This document shows positions 1 through 5,922 of a stretch of DNA of 16,437 nucleotides, piece after piece. The position numbers were made by a program, and so were the translations under genes. Below the pieces are notes generated by a model. It saw only the letters and a list, made by a program, of their open reading frames with translations. It had not been told where the DNA came from and ran no database searches. This DNA comes from Phycisphaerae bacterium (lineage in GTDB: Bacteria > Planctomycetota > Phycisphaerae > Tepidisphaerales > Tepidisphaeraceae), in assembly GCA_014380825.1 (NCBI GenBank), contig JACMJD010000541.1:1-16437 (forward strand), written 5' to 3'. Within the stretch, counting starts at the first letter, position 1, and each line of letters starts with the position of its first letter.

Positions 1-1938
1 AACGACACGAGCTTCGGCACGATGTGGGGCATGCATAACACCGGTCAGTCCGGCGGCACGGTAGACGCCGACATCGACGCGCCCGAAGCGTGGGACATCA
101 CGCGCGGAAGCAGCGACGTCGTCGTCGGCATGGTCGACAGCGGCATCAACCTGGCGCACACCGATATCAATGACAACATCTGGGTGAACCCGTTCGAAAT
201 CGCCGGTAACGGAATTGATGACGAAGGCAACGGCTTCATTGATGACATTAACGGTTGGGATTTCTGGGGCAACGCCGTCGGCGACGGTGTCGGCGACAGT
301 AATCCGACCGATCAGAACGGCCATGGCACGCACACTGGTGGAACCGTCGGCGCCGAAGGAAACAACAGCAGCGCCGTCACCGGCGTGAACCAAGCGGTCA
401 AAATGATGGTGATGAAGATCGGTGGATCGGGCAGCTCCGTCAGTCTCGCGGATGCGGTCAGCTCGATGAACTACCTGGCGGACATGCGAAACCGCGGCGT
501 GAACATCCGCGTGTCGAACCATAGTTGGGGCGGCGGCGGGTTTAGCGCTTCGATGAACACTGCAATCGCGAACCACGCGGCGCTAGGCATCGTCTTCGTC
601 GCCGCCGCGGGCAACGGCGGTGCAGACCTGGTCGGCGATAACAACGACACCACGCCGTTCTATCCGGCATCGTACGCGCAGCCGAACGTCATCTCTGTCG
701 GCAATCACACGCGCACGAGCACGCGCGCCACAAGCTCGAACTTCGGCCTGACCTCGGTCGATCTTTTCGCCCCAGGCACCGCAATCCTCAGCACATCCCT
801 CGCCGGCGGCACTGTCTCCTTCGACGGCACGTCGATGGCGAGCCCGCACGTCGCGGGCGCGGTAGCTATGGGTTTCAACGTTCACACCGGCAGCGATTAC
901 GCCACCGTGCGCAACGCCGTTCTCGCCGGCGTAGATCCGGTCGCTGGTTTCGCTGCGAACTCGGTTACCGGCGGGCGACTCAACGTCAACAACATGCTCG
1001 AGCGCCTGGTGTTCAACCTCAACGCCGGCGTGCTGACCGTTACCGGAACGATCAGCGCGGACAAAATCGTGCTTAACTTCGACGGCGTGAACGTGAGCGC
1101 GACGGTCGGCCCCACCAGCGGCGCAACCTCGCGGACCAAGACGTATCCGCTCGCCACCGTGACCAGCATCGTGGTGAACGGCGGGAACAGCGCCGACACG
1201 ATCGAGATCACCAACACGCGCCCGGCCACGCCCCTGACCGTGAATGGCGGCGCTGGAACTGACACGATCTCGATCATCGAGACGCACGCGACCTCACCGG
1301 TGACGATCGCACCCAGCGCCGACAATGACATCGTGCAAGTGAACGCAACCGGCGTCGGCACGGCACAGGCGATCTTCGGCGCCATTCATTTGCTCGGCTC
1401 ACTGTCGATTGCAAGTGGCGGCCTGGCGACGATGGCGCTCAACGGCAGCAACGTGCTGCGGACGAACGCGTTGTCGCTCACCGGCACCGGCACGCTCGAC
1501 ATGACCAACAACGACCTGATCGTCGACTACTCCGGCGGCACGCAACTGCCCGCCGTGCAGGCGCTGATCAACTCGGCCCGTGCGAGTGGCGCGTGGACGG
1601 GCAGCGGCATTACATCCAGCGCCGCCAAGAACGCTTCCCCGGCGAACACGTCGCTCGCCGCGATCGAAGCAAGCGACTTCGACGCGTTGTACGGCGCAGC
1701 CGCGCCGTTCTCCGGTCAGTCCGTCGATGCCACGGCCGTGCTGGTGAAGTACACGTACTATGGCGACACCGACTTCAACGGAGTTGTGGACTTCGATGAC
1801 TACAGCCGCGCCGATGCGGGCTTCAACAACAACCGCACCGGCTGGCTCAACGGTGATGCCGACGGCAATGGCATCGTGGACTTCGACGATTATTCGCTGA
1901 TCGATTTGGCGTTCAACACGCAGGTCGGGACGCTTTAA
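1..1938 (+). CDS. Secreted subtilisin-like serine protease (S8) with dockerin-like tail, 5' partial
   Basis: Secreted endopeptidase of family S8. The reading frame is open to base 1, and the first residues (NDTSFGTMWGMHNTGQ) match the segment just before the subtilase catalytic domain, so the signal peptide and part of the prodomain lie outside the window. The catalytic triad is visible: Asp in VVVGMVDSG (codon 136-138), His in NGHGTHTGG (322-324) and Ser in GTSMASPH (832-834). The oxyanion Asn is in AAAGN (613-615). After the catalytic domain (to about base 1000) comes a Gly/Thr/Asn-rich beta region, then a module ending VLVKYTYYGD and two dockerin-like calcium loops (DTDFNG from 1765, DADGNG about 90 bases later), each followed by the same VDFDDYS segment. 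This C-terminal arrangement is typical of large secreted planctomycete proteins. The role is probably extracellular protein degradation; substrate unknown. A terminator follows 37 bases after the stop. Confidence 0.93.
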   Translation, partial: NDTSFGTMWGMHNTGQSGGTVDADIDAPEAWDITRGSSDVVVGMVDSGINLAHTDINDNIWVNPFEIAGNGIDDEGNGFIDDINGWDFWGNAVGDGVGDSNPTDQNGHGTHTGGTVGAEGNNSSAVTGVNQAVKMMVMKIGGSGSSVSLADAVSSMNYLADMRNRGVNIRVSNHSWGGGGFSASMNTAIANHAALGIVFVAAAGNGGADLVGDNNDTTPFYPASYAQPNVISVGNHTRTSTRATSSNFGLTSVDLFAPGTAILSTSLAGGTVSFDGTSMASPHVAGAVAMGFNVHTGSDYATVRNAVLAGVDPVAGFAANSVTGGRLNVNNMLERLVFNLNAGVLTVTGTISADKIVLNFDGVNVSATVGPTSGATSRTKTYPLATVTSIVVNGGNSADTIEITNTRPATPLTVNGGAGTDTISIIETHATSPVTIAPSADNDIVQVNATGVGTAQAIFGAIHLLGSLSIASGGLATMALNGSNVLRTNALSLTGTGTLDMTNNDLIVDYSGGTQLPAVQALINSARASGAWTGSGITSSAAKNASPANTSLAAIEASDFDALYGAAAPFSGQSVDATAVLVKYTYYGDTDFNGVVDFDDYSRADAGFNNNRTGWLNGDADGNGIVDFDDYSLIDLAFNTQVGTL

Positions 1939-1975
1939 GGGCGCGCGACGCAGCGGTTGAATAGCGCGGAAACTT

Positions 1976-2018
1976 AGACGGGGACGTCACTCTATCCATT
2001 TGAGTGATGTCCCCGTTT
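1976..2018 (+). terminator. Rho-independent terminator after the S8 protease
   Basis: The arms 1976-1992 and 2002-2018 pair over 17 bp with two G-U pairs and a 9-base loop. The stem core is GGGGACGTCACTC against GAGTGATGTCCCC, and the right arm runs into TTTCC. It lies 37 bases after the protease stop. A GTG codon at 2004 that could extend the next gene lies inside the right arm, which argues against that start. Confidence 0.75.
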
Positions 2019-2048
2019 CCACTCCAATGCCAAGCGCGACGAGAATCC

Positions 2049-2474
2049 ATGAATCTGAAACTGAAGTCACGATTGGATCAGTCATTCAGCCTGACGCACG
2101 ACCTTGTCGCGCATCTGGATGAGGCGGCTCTAGGACTGGACTTGCCGAAGCTTCCTTCCAACCGCATTGCCGCGCAGCTCTGGTGCATCGTTGGCGCACG
2201 CGAGAGTTACCTGAACGCGATCGAGGCGGGTGGCTGGAAGGGGTTTTCGTGCAGCCTGGCAACGCCGCGCGTGAAACAATCGGTTCTCGCCGCCTTGGAA
2301 GCGACGCATCATCGTTTGGGCGAACTTGACTCCGTCGATCTCAACGACGCGCAGGTCGACTTGGCGTTCGCGCTGCTGGAACACGAAGTTCAGCACCACG
2401 GGCAACTGATTCGCTTCGTCTACGCGAACGCGCTGACGTTCCCCAAGAGTTGGAATGAGCGGTACACGGTGTAG
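2049..2474 (+). CDS. DinB-like four-helix bundle protein
   Basis: A 141-residue soluble protein resembling the DinB/YfiT-like superfamily, four-helix bundles that often bind a divalent metal and include thiol-dependent transferases. The clearest signal is the C-terminal helix with HEVQHHGQLIRF (His112, His116, His117), matching the HxxxHHxGQ pattern of that superfamily. The N-terminal helix carries His17 and His22. The position where many members place a metal-binding His in helix 2 reads QLWCIVGARESYL, with no His, so the metal site may be incomplete or different. I chose ATG 2049 because the upstream in-frame GTG (2004) lies inside a terminator stem. Its neighbours do not suggest a substrate. 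Confidence is good for the fold and low for any reaction. Confidence 0.72.
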   Translation: MNLKLKSRLDQSFSLTHDLVAHLDEAALGLDLPKLPSNRIAAQLWCIVGARESYLNAIEAGGWKGFSCSLATPRVKQSVLAALEATHHRLGELDSVDLNDAQVDLAFALLEHEVQHHGQLIRFVYANALTFPKSWNERYTV

Positions 2475-2498
2475 TTGTCAGCGCGAACTCCGCCGCTT

Positions 2499-2554
2499 GC
2501 GGCGTCGCAAATCAAGCCGTTCGAAACGGCACACCGCTGCATCTGCGACGCCGC
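2499..2554. other. Nested inverted repeat between the DinB-like and HEAT genes
   Basis: An outer perfect 11-bp stem (GCGGCGTCGCA at 2499-2509, TGCGACGCCGC at 2544-2554) encloses a perfect 6-bp hairpin (GCCGTT at 2516-2521, AACGGC at 2525-2530, loop CGA). A competing hairpin, CGCCG-CTTG-CGGCG, sits at 2491-2504. There is no T-tract, so it is not a classical terminator. It begins 24 bases after the DinB-like stop and could be a structured 3' end, a mRNA processing site or a dispersed repeat. Confidence 0.5.
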
Positions 2555-2611
2555 CCGTCGAGGTGCTCAGGGAAGGCAAGCGGCGAATTCGCTCACGCGG
2601 AACTTCATCCC

Positions 2612-2617
2612 TACAAT
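2612..2617 (+). promoter_or_regulatory. Candidate -10 box (TACAAT) close to the HEAT gene start
   Basis: TACAAT matches five of six bases of the bacterial -10 consensus and ends 10 bases before ATG 2628. No Shine-Dalgarno sequence is visible and the -35 region is weak. Transcription from here would give a leader of only a few bases. Inference from spacing only. Confidence 0.35.
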
Positions 2618-2627
2618 CCTGCACCCC

Positions 2628-3725
2628 ATGAATGAACTGCCCATGCCGTCCGATCTGAAGCGCGATGCGGACGCCGCTGCTGATGCTGCCAAGACTGAGT
2701 TAACCGATCCGCCCGGCGCGAAGCTCATCGTGCGGCTGTTTCTCATTCCGTTCGCGATCGTCGCGCTGGCGGTTGGCGTGATGTATCTGATAAGCCTGAT
2801 GGCCGGTCGGGAGCCGACGTTTGATGAAGCGATCGCCGGGCTAAAGAACGCTGGCGGCGGACGGACGGCGGATATGCTCATCGGGCCGGGCTCGAAGCAG
2901 CGATACATTTACGCCAAGGCGCTGACCAACAAGATGAAGCTCGGCATGACGCCGGCCGAGCGCGTGTCGCTGTCGGATCAGTTGATCGACATCCTCGACA
3001 GGCACACGCGCGCCGATGAAGGCGAAATCAAGCACGTACTGCTGCTGGCGCTTGGCCGCACGTGGCAGATCGATCCGACGAAGCCGCAGCCGGAGACCGC
3101 CGACACGAACGAAGCGCGACAAAAAGCGGTTGACGCGTTGCTGCGATATGCGTCCGCGCCGGACCTTTCAACCCGCAAGGCCGGGCTACTCGCGATGGTA
3201 TATTTCAAGGGACATGACGACTCGGTGCAGCAGTTTCTTCCGGCGTTGACCGCGACGGTGAAGAGCGACCAGACCGATTTGGATCTTCGCATGGCCGCCG
3301 CGACCGCGCTGGGACCGCTCGCGAAGCCGCCGGACACTGAAGTGATCGAGGCGCTGCGTTACGCGCTGCGCGACACCGATCCGCACAACGCGGAGCTGGT
3401 CTGGCAGGCGGCACTTTCGCTGGCGCAGCTCAATCAGCCGGACGTCGCCGACAACATCTTGCGGCTGCTCGATCGCAACGAATTGTCCAACATCCAGTTC
3501 CACGATCGCGAGGCCGATCCGAAGAATCCGGTCTTCCGGAAATTATCGGAAGCGGAGATCGAGCGAATCCTGATCAACACGATGATCGGCGCGGAGAATT
3601 ATCAAAGCGATGCGGTGCAGGCACAGTTAAAGAAACTGTCACAATCCGATCCCTCGCACAGGGTCCGTGCGGCGCTGCAACCGAAGGCACCGACAGCGCC
3701 TTCGGCAAGTGATGCAAAGAATTGA
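2628..3725 (+). CDS. Membrane-anchored HEAT-repeat protein
   Basis: Hypothetical protein of 365 residues. A short charged N-terminus is followed by one hydrophobic segment (about residues 33-58, LIVRLFLIPFAIVALAVGV) that should act as an uncleaved anchor. The rest is alpha-helical and soluble. Residues about 150-290 contain HEAT-like repeats, recognisable in stretches such as RKAGLLAMVYFKGHDD, DLRMAAATALGPLAKPPD and AELVWQAALSLAQLNQPD. The last of these families usually serve as protein-binding scaffolds; no catalytic motif is seen. ATG 2628 is chosen because the upstream part of the frame is low-complexity and overlaps a structured spacer, and because a TACAAT box lies 10 bases before it; ATG 2643 is an alternative. 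It directly precedes the Rieske/cytochrome b module on the same strand, but a 147-base spacer separates them, so a role in that complex is only a possibility. Confidence 0.75.
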   Translation: MNELPMPSDLKRDADAAADAAKTELTDPPGAKLIVRLFLIPFAIVALAVGVMYLISLMAGREPTFDEAIAGLKNAGGGRTADMLIGPGSKQRYIYAKALTNKMKLGMTPAERVSLSDQLIDILDRHTRADEGEIKHVLLLALGRTWQIDPTKPQPETADTNEARQKAVDALLRYASAPDLSTRKAGLLAMVYFKGHDDSVQQFLPALTATVKSDQTDLDLRMAAATALGPLAKPPDTEVIEALRYALRDTDPHNAELVWQAALSLAQLNQPDVADNILRLLDRNELSNIQFHDREADPKNPVFRKLSEAEIERILINTMIGAENYQSDAVQAQLKKLSQSDPSHRVRAALQPKAPTAPSASDAKN

Positions 3726-3832
3726 AAGTTGGTATGCCTTCGCCGCTTGCGTTTTCGCGTCCGTCAAGCGTCCGCATATTTAACTCATGCTGTTGCAGTA
3801 AGACCGGTCGATGAATACGATTACGTGCAGTT

Positions 3833-3864
3833 CGTGAAACTGTTCACGCACCCGCGAAGGCGGG
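3833..3864 (+). promoter_or_regulatory. Two adjacent hairpins in the leader of the ferredoxin-Rieske gene
   Basis: CGTGAA-ACTG-TTCACG (3833-3848) is followed two bases later by CCCGC-GAAG-GCGGG (3851-3864), then CTTTACAC and ATG 3873. Both stems are perfect. They end 8 bases before the start codon, where a ribosome-binding site would lie, and no Shine-Dalgarno sequence is visible. They could control translation or mark the 3' end of the upstream transcript. The rest of the 3726-3872 spacer shows nothing else recognisable. Confidence 0.4.
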
Positions 3865-3872
3865 CTTTACAC

Positions 3873-4979
3873 ATGGCTGAAACGCATCAAATCATTACGA
3901 AAGTCTGGATCGCGCCCGGCTGCATCGTTTGCGATGCCTGCGAAAACGATTGCCCGGAAGTTTTTGACGTGACGGAAGACTCGTGTCTGATTCGTCCGCC
4001 AGCGCAGAGCCCGGAGTTTCTCAAGCCGCTCACGCCGTCGATCATCATCGCGGCGGAGGGTTGCCCGGTCGAAGTGATCAAGTTTGAGACCGCGGAAGTT
4101 CCCGGCGAAGCGCCTTGGGCGAATCAACCGGTGGAAGCCGCTGCGGCGCCTGCGGGTGGCGAGGTCGTTCACAAGGCGGCGAAGCCCGCCGCGCCGGTGG
4201 CGCCGCCGGATCCGAAATGGCAGGCGCTGCTCAGCACGAGCAAGATCAGCCCGTCACTGTCGGCGAATCTTGGCACGACTGTGCGTCGCAATCCGGAAGT
4301 AAACCAGGCCGAAAACTTCGTGCAGGCCGTGAACAAGCAGGGCGTGGATTGGCAGAGTGCTCCGCCGGATCAGCGCATCGCGATGCTTGCCGCAGGCGGC
4401 GCGTATGTTCCCAAGCCGTCGATGGGCGATCGCATCCGCAACGCGGCGGCGTCGGCGCAATCGGCGGCGAAGATGAGCCGGCGAAATTTCAATTTCGCGC
4501 TGGTCATCGCCTGGGGATTGGTCGCCGCGACAACCGCCACGTTCGGCGCGATGTCCCAGGCGTTCTTCGGTCCGAAGGTCCTGAAGGAGCCGAAGCGCGT
4601 CTGGCGCGTCGGTCGACCGGACGACTATTCGATTCCCGGCGTATATGAAAACTTCAAGCGTACGCCGGCGGGTAGCGAGGGTTTCTGGATCGTCAATCTC
4701 TCGCCGCGCGAAAGTAAGCTCGTTGCACTGTCCACGATCTGCACGCATCTGGGCTGCATCCCCAACTGGCTTGGGAGCGAAAACAAGTACAAATGTCCGT
4801 GTCACGGTTCGGGGTATTACATCGACGGCGTGAACTTCGAGGGCCCCACGCCGCGGCCGCTCGAACGGCACGCGGTGACGCGCGACGCGGAAGGTTACGT
4901 CGTCGTCGACCAGACGAAGATCTACCGCCAGGAGCTCGGACAGTGGGATAATCCGGAGAGTTTCATTCCGTTGATCTAG
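3873..4979 (+). CDS. Ferredoxin-Rieske iron-sulphur fusion subunit of a cytochrome b complex
   Basis: Electron-transfer subunit of a quinol-oxidising Rieske/cytochrome b complex, 368 residues. Residues 1-75 form a monocluster-type [4Fe-4S] ferredoxin: C17, C20, C23, then C27 before Pro, and the distal C64 in AAEGCPVEVI. An Ala/Pro-rich linker (about 75-200) follows. Next are a twin-arginine motif SRRNFNF (202-208) and one transmembrane helix (about 207-230), as in Tat-dependent Rieske proteins. The C-terminal Rieske domain has CTHLGC (C290, H292, C295) and CPCHGSG (C308, C310, H311), all four cluster ligands plus the disulphide pair. By family topology the Rieske domain should face outside and the ferredoxin should stay in the cytoplasm. 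ATG 3873 is chosen because the ferredoxin begins right after it, whereas the upstream frame is unstructured. Cytochrome b genes follow on the same strand. Confidence 0.92.
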   Translation: MAETHQIITKVWIAPGCIVCDACENDCPEVFDVTEDSCLIRPPAQSPEFLKPLTPSIIIAAEGCPVEVIKFETAEVPGEAPWANQPVEAAAAPAGGEVVHKAAKPAAPVAPPDPKWQALLSTSKISPSLSANLGTTVRRNPEVNQAENFVQAVNKQGVDWQSAPPDQRIAMLAAGGAYVPKPSMGDRIRNAAASAQSAAKMSRRNFNFALVIAWGLVAATTATFGAMSQAFFGPKVLKEPKRVWRVGRPDDYSIPGVYENFKRTPAGSEGFWIVNLSPRESKLVALSTICTHLGCIPNWLGSENKYKCPCHGSGYYIDGVNFEGPTPRPLERHAVTRDAEGYVVVDQTKIYRQELGQWDNPESFIPLI

Positions 4980-4986
4980 CAAGGAA

Positions 4987-5070
4987 AAGGATGAACGATG
5001 ATGGAGGAAGGGTGAAATAAGACAAGCGATCGCCGCTTCGTGTTCATCCTTCATCCTTCTGCCTTCATCC
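4987..5070. repeat. Heptad-repeat hairpin between the Rieske and cytochrome b genes
   Basis: The 101-base spacer holds four head-to-tail heptads on the left (GGATGAA, CGATGAT, GGAGGAA, GGGTGAA; 4989-5016) and four inverted heptads on the right (TTCATCC, TTCATCC, TTCTGCC, TTCATCC; 5043-5070). The two blocks can pair as 28-base arms around a 26-base loop. Three of the four heptad pairs match well. An alternative perfect 10-bp stem is AAGGATGAAC (4987-4996) with GTTCATCCTT (5042-5051). The right block stops 10 bases before ATG 5081, so it could influence translation of the cytochrome b gene or stabilise mRNA ends. Confidence 0.7.
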
Positions 5071-5080
5071 GTTGATTCGA

Positions 5081-5875
5081 ATGAGCCTTCTTGAAGATTA
5101 CCTCTTAAACCCGGTTCGCAATTCGCAGGTTTGGAATTCGGTATTCCGCCACGGCGTGCCGCGCGATCGTCGTACGCGCGTGATGGCGGTGATGAGTAAC
5201 GTCTTCCTTCACCTGCATCCCGTCGCGGTTCGCAAATCGGGCATCCGACTAAGCTTCACCTGGTGCATGGGCGGGCTGACGTTCTTCCTGTTCATCGCCG
5301 AGACCGTCACCGGCGTGCTGCTGATGTTTTATTACCGGCCGGTCGTCGAATATGCGTATCAGGATATTCAAGACCTTCGCGCCCACGTGACGCTCGGCCT
5401 GCTCCGCGAAATTCATCGCTGGGGCGCGCACGCCATGATCATCACGATCTGGCTGCACATGATGCGCGTCTTCCTCACCGGCAGTTACAAACCGCCGCGA
5501 GAATTTAACTGGGTAGTCGGCGTGCTGCTGTTAGTGCTGACGCTGCTACTGAGCTTCACCGGTTACTTGTTGCCGTGGGATCAGCTCGCGATCTGGGCTA
5601 TCACCGTCGGCTCGCGCATGGCGCAGGCAACGCCGTTTGTTGGATCGTCCGGCCCGTTCTCGAGCATGATGACGTTTCCCGGATTAGATGTTCCGATGAT
5701 TCACGCCGGCAGCGACGCACGATTCTTCCTGCTCGCCGGCACGTTCGTGGGCGAGAACGCGCTGCTGCGATTTTACGTGCTGCATTGCGTGTTTATCCCG
5801 GTGATCGTCACGGTCCTGATCGCCATCCACTTCTGGCGCATCCGCAAGGACGGCGGAATCTCAGGGCCACTGTGA
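5081..5875 (+). CDS. Cytochrome b6-type subunit, four-helix, di-heme (N-terminal half of cytochrome b)
   Basis: Membrane subunit of the quinol oxidase/reductase complex, 264 residues, the length of a b6-type rather than a full-length bc1 cytochrome b. It carries two b hemes: helix B has His112 and His126 (H-x13-H, in [16 protein letters not shown]) and helix D has His235 and His250 (H-x14-H, the spacing of b6f-type proteins). Other family marks are [18 protein letters not shown] and GYLLPWDQ, with the b6-like end [11 protein letters not shown]. Cys62 in FTWCMGGLT aligns with the b6 cysteine (YCLGG) that covalently holds the extra heme c(i) on the cytoplasmic side. ATG 5081 is preferred over TTG 5072. 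The gene follows the Rieske fusion after a repeat-bearing spacer and precedes the C-terminal half by 47 bases. Confidence 0.94.
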   Translation: MSLLEDYLLNPVRNSQVWNSVFRHGVPRDRRTRVMAVMSNVFLHLHPVAVRKSGIRLSFTWCMGGLTFFLFIAETVTGVLLMFYYRPVVEYAYQDIQDLRAHVTLGLLREIHRWGAHAMIITIWLHMMRVFLTGSYKPPREFNWVVGVLLLVLTLLLSFTGYLLPWDQLAIWAITVGSRMAQATPFVGSSGPFSSMMTFPGLDVPMIHAGSDARFFLLAGTFVGENALLRFYVLHCVFIPVIVTVLIAIHFWRIRKDGGISGPL

Positions 5876-5922
5876 ACGATCGACTGTAAGCAATCGACGT
5901 TGTCGTACGGAGCGACGAACTT

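Noticed and set aside
583..1287. Open frame of 234 codons on the minus strand inside the protease gene
   Set aside because: Its composition is typical of a reverse reading of a GC-rich gene; there is no recognisable domain, and the plus-strand subtilase triad is unambiguous.
2004..2048. GTG start adding 15 residues to the DinB-like protein
   Set aside because: The GTG lies inside the right arm of the terminator of the preceding gene, and the added residues do not resemble the family; ATG 2049 is kept.
2475..2627. In-frame 51-residue N-terminal extension of the HEAT protein
   Set aside because: It starts immediately after the DinB-like stop and runs through the nested inverted repeat. The TACAAT box and the membrane anchor position favour ATG 2628.
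4254..5054. Open frame of 266 codons on the minus strand opposite the Rieske gene
   Set aside because: It is an Arg-rich antisense shadow of a clear gene and crosses the heptad-repeat spacer. It is explained by GC-rich third positions.
4981..5080. CRISPR-like array
   Set aside because: The heptads are contiguous, have no spacers and form an inverted pair; there are no cas genes in the window.
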